A stretch of 60,210 nt of DNA from an uncultured Lachnospiraceae bacterium (GCA_947175055.1 CAMWLJ010000007.1:1-60210), one strand, 5' to 3'. Shown: positions 34,131-43,236, numbered from the stretch's first letter. Translations and numbers: made by a program. Notes: generated from the sequence alone by a model not told the origin.

Positions 34131-34820
34131 TTATACTTTGAAACGATATCCAACACCCCAGATCGTCTCGATATACTGCGGCTTGGCAGTCTCAAATTCA
34201 ATCTTTTCCCGTATCTTCTTAATGTGCACTGTGACCGTGGCGATATCGCCAATGGAATCCATATCCCAGATTTCACGGAACAATTCTTCCTTGGAATACA
34301 CATGATTCGGATTCTCCGCGAGGAACGTCAGCAGATCAAACTCCTTCGTCGTAAAAATCCTCTCCTCTCCATTCACATAAACTCTTCTGGCGGTCTTGTC
34401 GATCTTAAGCCCTCTGATCTCAATGATATCATTGACCTTCTGGCTGCTGCCCACCAACCTGTCATAACGTGCCATATGCGCCTTAACTCTGGCTACAAGT
34501 TCCGATGGGCTGAAAGGCTTCGTCATATAATCGTCCGCGCCCAGTCCAAGACCTCTGATCTTATCTATATCATCTTTCTTGGCAGACACCATGATGATCG
34601 GTATATTCTTCTCCTCGCGGATCTTCTTACATACCTCAAATCCGTCCATACCCGGCAGCATCAGATCCAGGATCACCAGATCAAAATCTCCGGTCATAGC
34701 TGTCTCCAGCCCCTTATCTCCGGTATTCTCGATCGTAACCTCGAAATCGCTCAATTCAAGGTAGTCTCTCTCCAGATCTGCGATTGCCTCTTCATCTTCC
34801 ACGATTAAAATTTTACTCAT
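34131..34820 (-). CDS. OmpR/PhoB-family response regulator
   Basis: This 229-aa protein has a receiver domain (ILIVEDEEAIADLERDYLEL, phospho-Asp in DLVILDLMLPGMDG, Lys in DDYMTKPFSP) and a C-terminal winged helix (FTTKEFDLLTFLAENPNHVYSKEELFREIWD ... VTVHIKKIREKIE ... IETIWGVGYRFKV). It resembles VanR-like regulators. I take the ATG at 34820; an ATG at 34829 is also in frame. It lies 32 bp downstream of its kinase on the same strand. Confidence 0.9.
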   Translation of the reverse strand: MSKILIVEDEEAIADLERDYLELSDFEVTIENTGDKGLETAMTGDFDLVILDLMLPGMDGFEVCKKIREEKNIPIIMVSAKKDDIDKIRGLGLGADDYMTKPFSPSELVARVKAHMARYDRLVGSSQKVNDIIEIRGLKIDKTARRVYVNGEERIFTTKEFDLLTFLAENPNHVYSKEELFREIWDMDSIGDIATVTVHIKKIREKIEFETAKPQYIETIWGVGYRFKV

Positions 34821-34852
34821 GACCTTCATCCTTTCTCACCTATGATTATTCA

Positions 34853-36331
34853 TTATTGCTCCGGCGGCGCCTGATATTTCCGGATCACGAAATGCATACA
34901 CGTACCTTCCGTCTCTCTGCTGGTCGCCCAGATATAGCCCCCGTGATCCTCAATAATCTTCTTCACAATGGACAGCCCTATACCGCTTCCTCCCTTTGAG
35001 GAATTGCGGGAAGCGTCCGTACGGTAAAAACGTTCAAATACGTTAGGCAGGTCCTTGGCCGCTATCCCCATACCGTTGTCTTCTATCTCGACACGAATGG
35101 AATCCACTTCATCCAGGATGCGGATATCAATGATCCCCTGCTCCTTATCCATATACTTCACACTGTTGCCGATGATATTGCTGATGACCCGCTTCAACTG
35201 CTCCGGATCGGCGATGATCTGCGTGGATGGCTCCACCAGATCGTCATAATTGAGCTGTATATTCTTGGATTCCAGATCCAAACCCACTTCCTCCACACAA
35301 TCTCCGAAGTAATCCGCCACATTGATCCTGCGGAATGTATATGGAATCCTATTGTTGTCTATGCCGGAATACGTAGTCAGCTCATTGATCAGCCGATCCA
35401 TGTCATTGGCCTTATCATAGATCGTCTTAATATATTTGTTCATCTTCTCCGGTGTATCTGCCACGCCGTCCATGATCCCTTCCACATAGCCCTTGATCGC
35501 CGTGATCGGTGTTTTCAAGTCGTGAGAAATATTGCTCACCAGCTCTTTGTTCTTCTGCTCATGTTCAAATTTCTCATCCGTTGACTCTTTCAGCCGCAGC
35601 CGCATATCCTCATAATTGCGGTACAGCTCGCCGATCTCGCCCTTTTCCTCGGTGGTCAGCATATACTCCAGATTGCCCTCCGCGATATTCTGCATCGCAA
35701 TGTCCAGCTGATTGATCGGCGTAAAGATTCCCTTCTGGATCCACTGCGTCAACACAAGACTTGTAAAAACGAGTACCAGGATAAAGGCTATGATCATATT
35801 CCGCAATACTTTCTTGGAGATCAAAGAGCTTACGCCTGACACGATAAAGAAACTACCCTTGTCTCCGTCTGTAAACTCGAAATCGACCTGCTTGACCAGT
35901 TTCTTCATATCATTGTAATAATAGCCTGTCTCCATATACGGTATCTCATTCCCATGCTCAGGCAGCGTATTGAAGATCTTCCTGGCAGCAGTGTGGTTGC
36001 TCGTATAATAGACCGTATCACCTTTTCTGACAATGATATAGGAAAATTTGCTGTTAAGCTGTGCGCTGATCTCGTCAAGATATTCCTTATTCTCAAGTCT
36101 GGCCGGATCGTCCGCGATCTGTCTCTTTACCTCATGCAGAAGCTCTTCCGAGATCTGACTGTAATTCTCGATCGTATAAGTAAAAGGGATTCTATTCACA
36201 TCCAGAAGCCCGAACTCACCCTCCGCATCCTCTATGTGGCTGCCGACCAAAAGAAATGCGGCACAAGTCAACAGCAGTGGCAGCAGCACGATAACTACTG
36301 ATGTGACCATAAGTCTTGTTTTAAACTTCAC
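34853..36331 (-). CDS. HAMP-containing sensor histidine kinase
   Basis: The 492-aa kinase has TM1 (RLMVTSVVIVLLPLLLTCAAF), an outer sensor, TM2 (MIIAFILVLVFTSLVLTQWI), HAMP, a HisKA box (ELVSNISHDLKTPITAIKGY) and HATPase motifs (DNGMGIAAKDL, GSGIGLSIVKKI). It starts at GTG 36331, preceded by AAAGGGGTATTTTT; the longer frame to 36433 has no ribosome site. Partner of the OmpR-type regulator downstream. The signal is unknown; no transporter gene is attached. Confidence 0.9.
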   Translation of the reverse strand: MKFKTRLMVTSVVIVLLPLLLTCAAFLLVGSHIEDAEGEFGLLDVNRIPFTYTIENYSQISEELLHEVKRQIADDPARLENKEYLDEISAQLNSKFSYIIVRKGDTVYYTSNHTAARKIFNTLPEHGNEIPYMETGYYYNDMKKLVKQVDFEFTDGDKGSFFIVSGVSSLISKKVLRNMIIAFILVLVFTSLVLTQWIQKGIFTPINQLDIAMQNIAEGNLEYMLTTEEKGEIGELYRNYEDMRLRLKESTDEKFEHEQKNKELVSNISHDLKTPITAIKGYVEGIMDGVADTPEKMNKYIKTIYDKANDMDRLINELTTYSGIDNNRIPYTFRRINVADYFGDCVEEVGLDLESKNIQLNYDDLVEPSTQIIADPEQLKRVISNIIGNSVKYMDKEQGIIDIRILDEVDSIRVEIEDNGMGIAAKDLPNVFERFYRTDASRNSSKGGSGIGLSIVKKIIEDHGGYIWATSRETEGTCMHFVIRKYQAPPEQ

Positions 36332-36596
36332 AAAAATACCCCTTTTCTCTCGATTGCTCTTGTTGACAGTCCGTTGATCCTTTCTGTCCCGATATGAAAC
36401 AGACTCTATAAAACTATAAAAGCTTTTATACATACACTAATATATCATATTTTCTGCTGTAAGGAATAAAACATATCCGATAATCTTATAAAATATTTAT
36501 AAAATATTTCGGGAATCATCATATTTCATTGTGTAAAAATGCAACTCCACCTTTAAAAAGAATATTGATGATACCTCTGAAGCTACAATTTGATAG

Positions 36597-36625
36597 TTGA
36601 CAGATTCTTCCAGATTTGTTATATT
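36597..36625 (+). promoter_or_regulatory. perR promoter
   Basis: TTGACA (36597-36602), 17-bp spacer, TATATT (36620-36625). Confidence 0.75.
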
Positions 36626-36633
36626 TATCCCAT

Positions 36634-36652
36634 AATAGTAATGATTCCTATT
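36634..36652 (+). promoter_or_regulatory. Per/Fur-type box before perR
   Basis: AATAGTAATGATTCCTATT is palindromic in the form AATAG-n-AAT-n-ATT-n-CTATT, with the AAT-n-ATT core of Fur/PerR boxes. It lies between the -10 box and the ATG, a position suited to autorepression. Confidence 0.6.
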
Positions 36653-36666
36653 TTAAAGGAGTTGAG

Positions 36667-37056
36667 ATGGCACTCAAATACAGCAGACAAAGACAAGTGA
36701 TCAAAGATTTTCTGATGACTCGCAAGGATCATCCTACTGCCGATACGGTGTATATGAATGTCCGAAATGAATATCCTAATATCAGTCTCGGCACTGTATA
36801 CCGCAATCTTTCCCTGCTTGCAGATATCGGCGAGATTCAGCGTCTTCGTTTTGACGACGGGGTTGACCATTTTGACGCGGACACTTCCGCTCATTACCAT
36901 TTTGTCTGTACGCAGTGCGGACAGATCATCGACCTGAAAATGGACAGCCTCGATCATATCATAGATATGGCAGAAGCCGGATTTGCCGGGGAGATCCAGG
37001 GGTATGTCACATATTTCCATGGACTTTGCGGCAACTGCAAAAAAGTTAATTTGTAA
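36667..37056 (+). CDS. perR: Fur-family peroxide regulator PerR
   Basis: This is a 129-aa Fur-family repressor: winged helix SRQRQVIKDFLMTRKDHPTADTVY and NISLGTVYRNLSLLADIGEI; the regulatory metal site is in FDDGVDHFDADTSAHYHFVC, and structural zinc is held by CTQC and CGNC. The Asp-containing metal site and neighbouring reverse rubrerythrin and rubredoxin genes support PerR (peroxide sensing by histidine oxidation) over Fur. The start is at ATG 36667 after AAAGGAG; the frame begins earlier at 36616 but overlaps the promoter. Confidence 0.88.
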   Translation: MALKYSRQRQVIKDFLMTRKDHPTADTVYMNVRNEYPNISLGTVYRNLSLLADIGEIQRLRFDDGVDHFDADTSAHYHFVCTQCGQIIDLKMDSLDHIIDMAEAGFAGEIQGYVTYFHGLCGNCKKVNL

Positions 37057-37090
37057 AGCAAATTAACTTTGCGGGTTTTGCTTCGCAAAT
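37043..37090 (+). terminator. Inverted repeats at the end of perR
   Basis: AAGTTAATTTG-TAAAG-CAAATTAACTT (37043-37069) is a perfect 11-bp stem containing the perR stop codon in the loop, followed by TTTGCG...CGCAAA (37068-37090). It may act as a partial terminator between perR and the rubrerythrin gene; there is no strong T-run. Confidence 0.4.
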
Positions 37091-37195
37091 TCGAATATTA
37101 ATTTCTGGTCGTATTTCAAGATTGCGAACTGAGACAGGCATATTTTCTATGCAATGTCTTACAATATATTTCAAAAAGAAAAGGAGAACATGATT

Positions 37196-37735
37196 ATGAA
37201 ATTTGTATGTCAGGTATGTGGCTATGTACACGAGGGAGACGCTGCTCCGGAGAAGTGCCCGGTATGTAATGCACCCGCTGAGAAATTCACGGCACAGGGC
37301 GGTGAGATGGAATGGGCTGCTGAGCACGTTGTAGGCGTAGCGAAGGGCGTTAGCGAAGACATCATGGCTGATCTTCGTGCTAACTTTAACGGCGAGTGCA
37401 CAGAAGTAGGTATGTACCTTGCAATGGCTAGAGTTGCTCACAGAGAAGGCTATCCGGAGATCGGTTTGTACTGGGAGAAAGCTGCATGGGAAGAAGCAGA
37501 GCACGCTGCTAAGTTTGCGGAATTGCTCGGTGAAGTAGTGACAGATTCCACCAAGAAGAACCTGGAGATGAGAGTAGAAGCCGAGAACGGCGCTACCGCT
37601 GGTAAATTCGATCTGGCTAAGCGCGCTAAGGCTGCTAACCTGGATGCGATCCACGACACGGTTCACGAGATGGCTCGCGACGAGGCTCGCCACGGTAAGG
37701 CTTTTGCAGGTCTCTTAAAGAGATATTTCGGCTAA
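37196..37735 (+). CDS. Reverse rubrerythrin (N-terminal rubredoxin domain, peroxide reductase)
   Basis: The 179-aa protein has rubredoxin-like CxxC pairs at the N-terminus ([27 protein letters not shown]), then a ferritin-like diiron domain ([48 protein letters not shown] ... [17 protein letters not shown]). In ordinary rubrerythrin the rubredoxin part is C-terminal; this order is the clostridial reverse form that reduces hydrogen peroxide, and oxygen in some species, with NADH-linked electron carriers. ATG 37196 lies 9 bases after AAGGAG. It lies 139 bp downstream of perR and is probably in its regulon. Confidence 0.9.
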   Translation: MKFVCQVCGYVHEGDAAPEKCPVCNAPAEKFTAQGGEMEWAAEHVVGVAKGVSEDIMADLRANFNGECTEVGMYLAMARVAHREGYPEIGLYWEKAAWEEAEHAAKFAELLGEVVTDSTKKNLEMRVEAENGATAGKFDLAKRAKAANLDAIHDTVHEMARDEARHGKAFAGLLKRYFG

Positions 37736-37928
37736 ATCTTATTTGGACGAGTTGGGTTTGCCCGAAAGATATTTGGGCGAAGCTGGCAGCTATCATTCGA
37801 TCGGTTATATCCCGCAGGCTTTGCTGTTCTGATAATTCTGCAATAATGGCCTGCGGAGAATACATAGACAAACAATAGACAGAATATTATCATACGACAT
37901 CATAAGAGAAGAACGGAGGACATTACTC

Positions 37929-38102
37929 ATGAAGAAATATTTTTGCAATCCTTGTGGCTATACATATGATCCTGAAAAGGGTGATCCGGAGCATGGCATC
38001 AAGCCCGGCACAGCATTTGAAGATCTGCCGGCTGACTGGTGCTGCCCTCTTTGCGGCGTGACAAAGGATATGTTCCAGCCCTGCATCGATAACTACAACT
38101 AA
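37929..38102 (+). CDS. Rubredoxin
   Basis: This is a 57-aa rubredoxin, [20 protein letters not shown] at the start and [17 protein letters not shown] near the end: the two CxxC pairs hold one iron. It carries electrons to the reverse rubrerythrin encoded 193 bp upstream. GGAGG lies before the ATG. A strong terminator follows 7 bp after the stop codon, closing the perR-rbr-rubredoxin set. Confidence 0.95.
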   Translation: MKKYFCNPCGYTYDPEKGDPEHGIKPGTAFEDLPADWCCPLCGVTKDMFQPCIDNYN

Positions 38103-38109
38103 GACATGT

Positions 38110-38145
38110 GGGAGATAGAGATTAGTAAACTCTGTCTCCCTTTTT
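38110..38145 (+). terminator. Rho-independent terminator after rubredoxin
   Basis: GGGAGATAGAG-loop-CTCTGTCTCCC (one G-T pair) followed by TTTTT. Confidence 0.88.
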
Positions 38146-38170
38146 CAAATCTTCCGCCATATCTGCGCTT

Positions 38171-38797
38171 TCAGCATCCACTCTTCTCAATATCAGCAAG
38201 CCGATCTATAAAATAAAACATGCTCATCGATCCGGCATCCACATATCCAACAGATTTCTCAGCAAGATATCTGGCTCTTCCTTTCTTCGCCTGCATATTT
38301 TTCGTACTCTGTGCTCCTTCCAACGCGCGAAGCTTCACATGTTCCCATACTTCTTTATCTGTTTTTCCATCGCTCTCCTTAAAAGCTTCCACAGCAGCAT
38401 TTAGCGTGTCGACCAACGTCCGATCTCCAGGACTTGCACCTCCCGTAGTCATCACCACTTCAAGTGCCTTACTAAAATTATTTCTCCAATCCACAGTTGC
38501 AAGCGATTCTTTTCCCTCACTCGCCATAGCAAAACCCATAAATATCGAAGCAAAAATGGGACCGATCGCTCCGCCCATACTGTCCAGCACGGCATCGCCA
38601 CACTTTGTAAAGACATCTTCTACCGTCTCCATTGATTCATTCATGCTTTTCAGGACCCGTCTGAATCCTTGTTGAATACTGATACCATGGTCGCCATCCC
38701 CCACAAAACTATCAAGCTTACACAATTCATCACATCTGGAAATAAGATCTTTGGCTATCTCCGTCATTTCATATTGCAATTTGTCTTTATCAGTCAT
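38171..38797 (-). CDS. DhaL-type dihydroxyacetone kinase subunit (ATP-binding)
   Basis: This 208-aa protein has the DhaL nucleotide/magnesium site CDELCKLDSFVGDGDHGISI, AIGPIFASIFMGFAM, SPGDRTLVDTLNAAVEAF, and the C-terminal KGRARYLAEKSVGYVDAGSMS. Together with DhaK it phosphorylates dihydroxyacetone-type ketones. No PTS-type DhaM is present, so ATP could be the direct donor; that is inference. ATG 38797 is preceded by GGAGGTATTTT, the end of a type 2 repeat. It is the last gene of the sugar cluster. Confidence 0.87.
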   Translation of the reverse strand: MTDKDKLQYEMTEIAKDLISRCDELCKLDSFVGDGDHGISIQQGFRRVLKSMNESMETVEDVFTKCGDAVLDSMGGAIGPIFASIFMGFAMASEGKESLATVDWRNNFSKALEVVMTTGGASPGDRTLVDTLNAAVEAFKESDGKTDKEVWEHVKLRALEGAQSTKNMQAKKGRARYLAEKSVGYVDAGSMSMFYFIDRLADIEKSGC

Positions 38798-38880
38798 AAA
38801 ATACCTCCATGCTGCCAACACCTGCAAATTTGGGTGTCAGCACAAATTTGTCTGTGAAAAATTCATTTTTCACAGTATCA
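38798..38880 (-). repeat. Stem-loop repeat, type 2 (upstream of dhaL)
   Basis: Minus strand: CTGTGAAAAAT-GA-ATTTTTCACAG (perfect hairpin), then ACAAATTTGTGCTGACACCC, AAATTTGCAGGTGTTGGCAG, and GCATGGAGGTATTTT before the dhaL ATG. Nearly the same sequence occurs at 22.98 kb, and its middle part occurs at 24.18 kb. Confidence 0.8.
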
Positions 38881-38929
38881 TCCTTTCTGTTCACAGCACC
38901 TGTCAGTCCATCTTGTATGTCACCCCGGA

Positions 38930-39922
38930 TCACAGATATCTATCCGGGAGACTTTTGTTCAACCACTTCTTTATCTCATCGTCCAGACGTGCAACTGCCA
39001 ATATTACACCGCCCAATTCCTGTGTTCCACTGTTACCGGATGAGACAGAATAGATCCTGATCTTTTTTGATTCCAGATACCGAAAAACATCTTTATATAA
39101 TATATATAATTCTGTCCATGTCATGCCGCCAAGCCCTCTGATCGAGACAGCCAGTTCTTCTCCTTCTTCCACTTCCAGGTCCTGCAAAAGTACATCACAC
39201 ATGATCCGGGCAAGTTCCCGGCTGCGCGGCAACTTGATGCGTTTACCACTGCTTTCTCCATGTACACCAATTCCAAGTTCGATTTCATCTTCCGGCATTT
39301 CCATAATGGGCAATCCGCTGACAGGATGTATGGCACTTCTTATCCCTACACCGAAAGACCTTGTATATTGATTTGTTTTCTCCCCTACTCTGAGGATTTC
39401 CGAAACGTCTTCTCCCCATTCCGCCATCATTCCCATTACATTATATACACTTCCAATCGCTCTTCTGTCTCTTATACGTTCCTTAGGTGCAGATGCGACA
39501 TCATCGTATATAATATGCATTGATACATCTATTCCCTTCGCCTGCGCCATCTGAACCGCCAAACGGGAATTCAACACATCACCTGTATGATTTGTCACAC
39601 AGAGGAGGATTGGACTTCCATCGTCAATTTCCTGCAGTCCCCGCAAGATTCTGTTTGCCGCAGGTGCCGCAAAAATATCTCCAGGGATCCCCAGATCCAT
39701 TCCACCGGGTCTCACCGCCCCAGCTCCTGGCCCTTCGTGTCCGGAACCATATCCCATAGCCAGTTTCACCAGCCCCTTCGGCTTACTGTCTTTCTTCTGC
39801 CGTACGATTAGATTTGTCCCGGAAAGTTTCAGTACTCTTCCCGCTTCCGTGTACATTAGACTTTGTCCCTCTAATGCTTCTTCCACAAGACTGTCAAGAT
39901 TATTATATAATTTCTTTACCAT
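38930..39922 (-). CDS. DhaK-type dihydroxyacetone kinase subunit (substrate-binding)
   Basis: The 330-aa protein has DhaK features: YGSGHEGPGAGAVRPGGMDL, GDIFAAPAANRILRGLQEID, LLCVTNHTGDVLNSRLAVQMAQ, and LGIGVHGESSGKRI, which corresponds to the conserved GIHGEPG region. It is a divergent member: the usual GSGHEPxHAGYVGxGML loop is changed to GSGHEGPGAGAVRPGGMDL, so the substrate may differ from dihydroxyacetone. ATG 39922 follows GGTGA; a GTG at 39937 is the alternative. It is encoded with DhaL and a sugar isomerase/aldolase set. Confidence 0.85.
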   Translation of the reverse strand: MVKKLYNNLDSLVEEALEGQSLMYTEAGRVLKLSGTNLIVRQKKDSKPKGLVKLAMGYGSGHEGPGAGAVRPGGMDLGIPGDIFAAPAANRILRGLQEIDDGSPILLCVTNHTGDVLNSRLAVQMAQAKGIDVSMHIIYDDVASAPKERIRDRRAIGSVYNVMGMMAEWGEDVSEILRVGEKTNQYTRSFGVGIRSAIHPVSGLPIMEMPEDEIELGIGVHGESSGKRIKLPRSRELARIMCDVLLQDLEVEEGEELAVSIRGLGGMTWTELYILYKDVFRYLESKKIRIYSVSSGNSGTQELGGVILAVARLDDEIKKWLNKSLPDRYL

Positions 39923-39949
39923 ATCACATTTCACCACTTTCTATATATT

Positions 39950-40010
39950 TTGCTCCATTCCGAAGTGTCACAAACTCTAACTGAACTTGTTCAGTTTGTT
40001 AAACTAAAAA
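39950..40010 (-). repeat. Stem-loop repeat, decayed copy (upstream of dhaK)
   Basis: Minus strand: ACAAACTGAAC-AA-GTTCAGTT with AGTTTGTG, then CTTCGGAATGGAGCAAAA. It is nearly identical to the blaR1 copy at 22.9 kb, but the ribosome-site core is GGAGC and the dhaK start lies about 30 bp further on, so here it no longer provides the site. Confidence 0.7.
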
Positions 40011-40136
40011 GAAATTCTGATGCTGCCAGAAGAGCAGTTCCAGTTCCTATCATAAAATAATTTCCTCCCAGGTCCCGTGTCAGATAAATTCCAAATTCTG
40101 TCGGTCAAAATTCCTATTACCGGAATAAAGATAAAA

Positions 40137-41315
40137 TCATGAAAGGCAGAGCTCATAAATCTTCTTCGCATCTTCTCCATTCAACTGCATAAATCTACCT
40201 ATGCTGCCACCTCCCAAGATGACTGCGTGCTGTGCCATATAATCGATTTGGTCTGCCGCTATTCCTGCCTCCTCAAAGCTGACCGGCAAGCCCAGATCAT
40301 GGTAGAATTCTTTCGTTGCCTCAATACCATTTAAAGCCGCTTTGCCATCATCCGCCTCATCAATTCCAAACACTTCACGTGCATATCGGGCAAAACGATA
40401 TATGCACGAAGTATGGACATATTTCATCCATCCCGGTCCGACGATCGTCAATGTAGCCCCATGTGCCGTGTCATACAGTGCAGATATTTCATGACCCAAA
40501 CTATGGGTTGCCCAGTCCTGCGGCCGCCCAAGTCCTACCGTGTTATTATGCGCGATCGTTCCAAGCCACATGATCTCAGCCCGATCATCGTAATTCAACG
40601 GATCCTCCACCACTTTCCTGCCAAATGCAATGACCGCGCGCAGCATCCCCTCCGCTATGTAGTCCATACAGCCTATTTCTACAGGTGAGAAATACCTCTC
40701 TAAAATATGTACATACATGTCTGCAACTCCACAAGCAGTCAAATAAGGCGGCAGGGAGTAAGTCAGCTCTGGATTTTCAAATGCAATCACCGGACGTGTT
40801 ACAGGCGCTCCAATACTTGCCTTTACCATAGGTTCAATCTCATCGTTTGTAATGACCGCACCAGTGGACGATTCGCTGCCTGCAGCAGGATAAGTCAACA
40901 CTACCGCGATCGGTAACATTTTCTCTATTTCCTCCGGCATCTTTACCAGATCCCACACATCGCCATTATAATAAAAACCGACTCCGATAGCCTTGCAAGT
41001 ATCGATCACACTTCCACCACCGATTGCTAACAGAAAATCAATCTGTTCCTCCCGACATAATGCAATGCCCCTTTTTACCACGGACAGCCGGGGATTTGTC
41101 TGTATACCACACAGTTCAAACACTTCCAGCCCCTGATCACGCAACGACATCCTGATCTTATCCAACAGACCACTTTTCCTGATATGTCCACCCTGCCCAT
41201 AGACGATCAATACCCTCTGGCCTCCCAACCGACGTATGTCCTCACCAACGGAATCCTCCGCCCCCTTTCCAAATACGAATTCTGTATAATTATGATGCCT
41301 GAATTTCTGCAGCAT
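40137..41315 (-). CDS. Iron-containing alcohol dehydrogenase
   Basis: This 392-aa group III dehydrogenase has the nucleotide-binding LLAIGGGSVIDTCKAIG, the first metal ligands in TACGVADMYVHILERYF (Asp and His four apart), and the others in WATHSLGHEISALYDTAHGA (His residues 14 apart). It is closest in pattern to the butanol dehydrogenase/YqhD type. In this cluster it could reduce the short aldehyde released by the aldolase, as FucO does for lactaldehyde. Direction and substrate are inferred. Confidence 0.88.
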   Translation of the reverse strand: MLQKFRHHNYTEFVFGKGAEDSVGEDIRRLGGQRVLIVYGQGGHIRKSGLLDKIRMSLRDQGLEVFELCGIQTNPRLSVVKRGIALCREEQIDFLLAIGGGSVIDTCKAIGVGFYYNGDVWDLVKMPEEIEKMLPIAVVLTYPAAGSESSTGAVITNDEIEPMVKASIGAPVTRPVIAFENPELTYSLPPYLTACGVADMYVHILERYFSPVEIGCMDYIAEGMLRAVIAFGRKVVEDPLNYDDRAEIMWLGTIAHNNTVGLGRPQDWATHSLGHEISALYDTAHGATLTIVGPGWMKYVHTSCIYRFARYAREVFGIDEADDGKAALNGIEATKEFYHDLGLPVSFEEAGIAADQIDYMAQHAVILGGGSIGRFMQLNGEDAKKIYELCLS

Positions 41316-41342
41316 TTTATAGTTCCTCCTTTAATCGCTCTC

Positions 41343-42362
41343 CTACTGCTCCCCTTTTTCTTCTCTTTCACCTTCCATTATCTCTACCCTCATCTGTCCG
41401 TTAGGAAGATATTTGTGGGTGATCCAATTGCCGGTCACTTCATTAACAATACAGAGCCTATTTGCTTTAACCTCCATCTCAAACAAAAGCATCTTTTCCT
41501 TAGACGGAATATTCGGTGAGTGCATTACCATCATCAGAGTACCGTCAAACCGTCTGAAAAACATGGCGTGACCCCCATCCTGGGTAAAAAGCGGCTCCTC
41601 CTCCTGCAGCCATGGTCCCTGAATCTCTCCAGATAATGATCTGGCGTATCCTGTCGTATACGCAGTATCGGAATAGCTGGTCCAAACCATAAATAGTGTA
41701 CGGTCATCTGTCCGCAAAAGATAAGGCCCGTCTGTCACTCTTGCCCAACCCAGTTGAGGCTGATTCGCCGTATGTTTCCATAAACTGAAACAATCTTTCT
41801 TAAATTTCCACGGCGCTTCAGATGCCCTAAACAAAATCAACGGCTCCCCTATTGAATCCGAAAGATCCTCTTTCATTCGGATCGCCGCCATCTGTCCGTC
41901 CTGAACCTGCAGCCACTCATGGCAGAATACCATCCATGGATTTCCATCTTTATCTTCATACAGTGTTCCGTCCAGACAATGCCAGTCTGCCGGAGTAGCA
42001 GGTTTATTTACCATTGGGACAAAGGGGCCTTTCGGCGATTCCGATACCAGAAACTGGCATCCCCGATAGCCGCCCGGCGCGCGAAAAGAACTAATCGCAT
42101 AGTACTTCCCCCTCCAGAAATGACATTCCGGCGCCCAAAAGTCCAACGGTCCCCAGAAATCTTCATCCGGTACAAAGGCATGTGACGCTTCACTCCACCA
42201 GACAAGATCCTCGCTCTCTCTTACATTAATAGCGTTTGTTTTCTGTCCTGGTACCGGAAAACAATCATAAAGATAATACTTTCTTTCCTCAGCACAGGGT
42301 ACGATGCATATATCCCGCACATGAAGGTCCTTCACATGAATCAAGTTTTTACGCTCTTCCAT
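41343..42362 (-). CDS. GH43-like glycosidase, cytoplasmic
   Basis: This 339-aa protein has five-bladed-propeller family features: a first Asp in LHVRDICIVPCAEERKYYLY, FWAPECHFWRGKYYAISS, an Asp in WHCLDGTLYEDKDGNPWMVF, and WARVTDGPYLLRTDDRTLFMVWTSYS, where GH43 enzymes often have E-G-P as the general acid. There is no signal peptide, so it should act on imported oligosaccharides. Family members remove arabinose, xylose or related residues. The ATG is one base after the aldolase stop codon region boundary, with GGAGGAG inside the aldolase's last codons, so they are coupled. Confidence 0.75.
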   Translation of the reverse strand: MEERKNLIHVKDLHVRDICIVPCAEERKYYLYDCFPVPGQKTNAINVRESEDLVWWSEASHAFVPDEDFWGPLDFWAPECHFWRGKYYAISSFRAPGGYRGCQFLVSESPKGPFVPMVNKPATPADWHCLDGTLYEDKDGNPWMVFCHEWLQVQDGQMAAIRMKEDLSDSIGEPLILFRASEAPWKFKKDCFSLWKHTANQPQLGWARVTDGPYLLRTDDRTLFMVWTSYSDTAYTTGYARSLSGEIQGPWLQEEEPLFTQDGGHAMFFRRFDGTLMMVMHSPNIPSKEKMLLFEMEVKANRLCIVNEVTGNWITHKYLPNGQMRVEIMEGEREEKGEQ

Positions 42363-42363
42363 T

Positions 42364-43236
42364 TTAACTCCTCCTCATTTCTCCAAAATTATTATATCTG
42401 CCCAACAGACAGATCTTATCCATAAAATATTTCTCCATTGCCGGTCTTATTTCCTTGTCCAGAAAACCAGGACCACTTCTCATATGTCGTTTTTCGCTGA
42501 CCGCACTCTCCATCGCTGTCATCGCTTCCATATACATTTCTGTAGCAAGATTAACCTTACAGATACCATTCTCCACAGCCTCCGCAACCTGATCTTCCGG
42601 AATCAGACTTGTACCATGCAGCACTAACGGTGTCTTGACAGTCTCTGCCAGTTTCCTGAGTAAAGGAATATCCAGATCAGGCGTTTTTGCATAAACCCCA
42701 TGGCTATTGCCAATTGCCACTGCCAACAACTCTACTCCTGTTTCTTCCGTAAATTCCTTTGCCTGTCCAGGATCTGTATACTGCGACCGGTCCTGATAGT
42801 CTTTTACGTTACTCCCTACCCCCACATGTCCAAGCTCGGCCTCCACGATCACATCTGCCGCATGTGCCAATTCCACTACCTTTTTTGTTATTGTCACATT
42901 TTCTTCGTAAGGTCGATCTGACAGGTCGATCATGACAGAGTCAAACCCGGCAGCAATTGCCTCCTTGATCTCATTCAGATCTTTACTGTGATCCAAATGC
43001 GTGATCAGGGGAATCGAATACTTTTTATCTAGTATCCGCTTAAACCCGACAAATTCCTCAAAAGAAAGGAATTCCCTGAAATTCGGATAGTACATCAAGA
43101 AAAGTGGTGCATCATATTGTGCCGCCGCATGTGCTGCCCAATCCATATAGCTGTAACCGGCCGTATCATAAGCCGCGATCGCACGGTGCTCTTTCTGTGA
43201 TCTTTCCAGAATACTTTTAATCCGTTCTCTAGTCAT
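42364..43236 (-). CDS. Class II (zinc) ketose-bisphosphate aldolase family protein, KbaY/GatY/Fba-like
   Basis: The 290-aa protein has the class II aldolase metal ligands and motifs: PLITHLDHSKDLNEIKEAIAAGFDSVMIDLSDRPYEENV, VEAELGHVGVG, AIGNSHGVYAKTP, LVLHGTSLIPEDQV and GICKVNLATEMYM. It splits a phosphorylated ketose to dihydroxyacetone phosphate plus an aldehyde. The substrate is probably not fructose bisphosphate, since it sits with an aldose isomerase. ATG 43236 follows GAAAGGAAATAAG; the frame extends to 43311 without a ribosome site. Confidence 0.85.
   Translation of the reverse strand: MTRERIKSILERSQKEHRAIAAYDTAGYSYMDWAAHAAAQYDAPLFLMYYPNFREFLSFEEFVGFKRILDKKYSIPLITHLDHSKDLNEIKEAIAAGFDSVMIDLSDRPYEENVTITKKVVELAHAADVIVEAELGHVGVGSNVKDYQDRSQYTDPGQAKEFTEETGVELLAVAIGNSHGVYAKTPDLDIPLLRKLAETVKTPLVLHGTSLIPEDQVAEAVENGICKVNLATEMYMEAMTAMESAVSEKRHMRSGPGFLDKEIRPAMEKYFMDKICLLGRYNNFGEMRRS

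Noticed and set aside
37046-37693. Minus-strand open frame of 215 codons over the rubrerythrin gene
   Set aside because: The rubrerythrin reading on the plus strand has all expected motifs; the antisense frame has none and no start signal.
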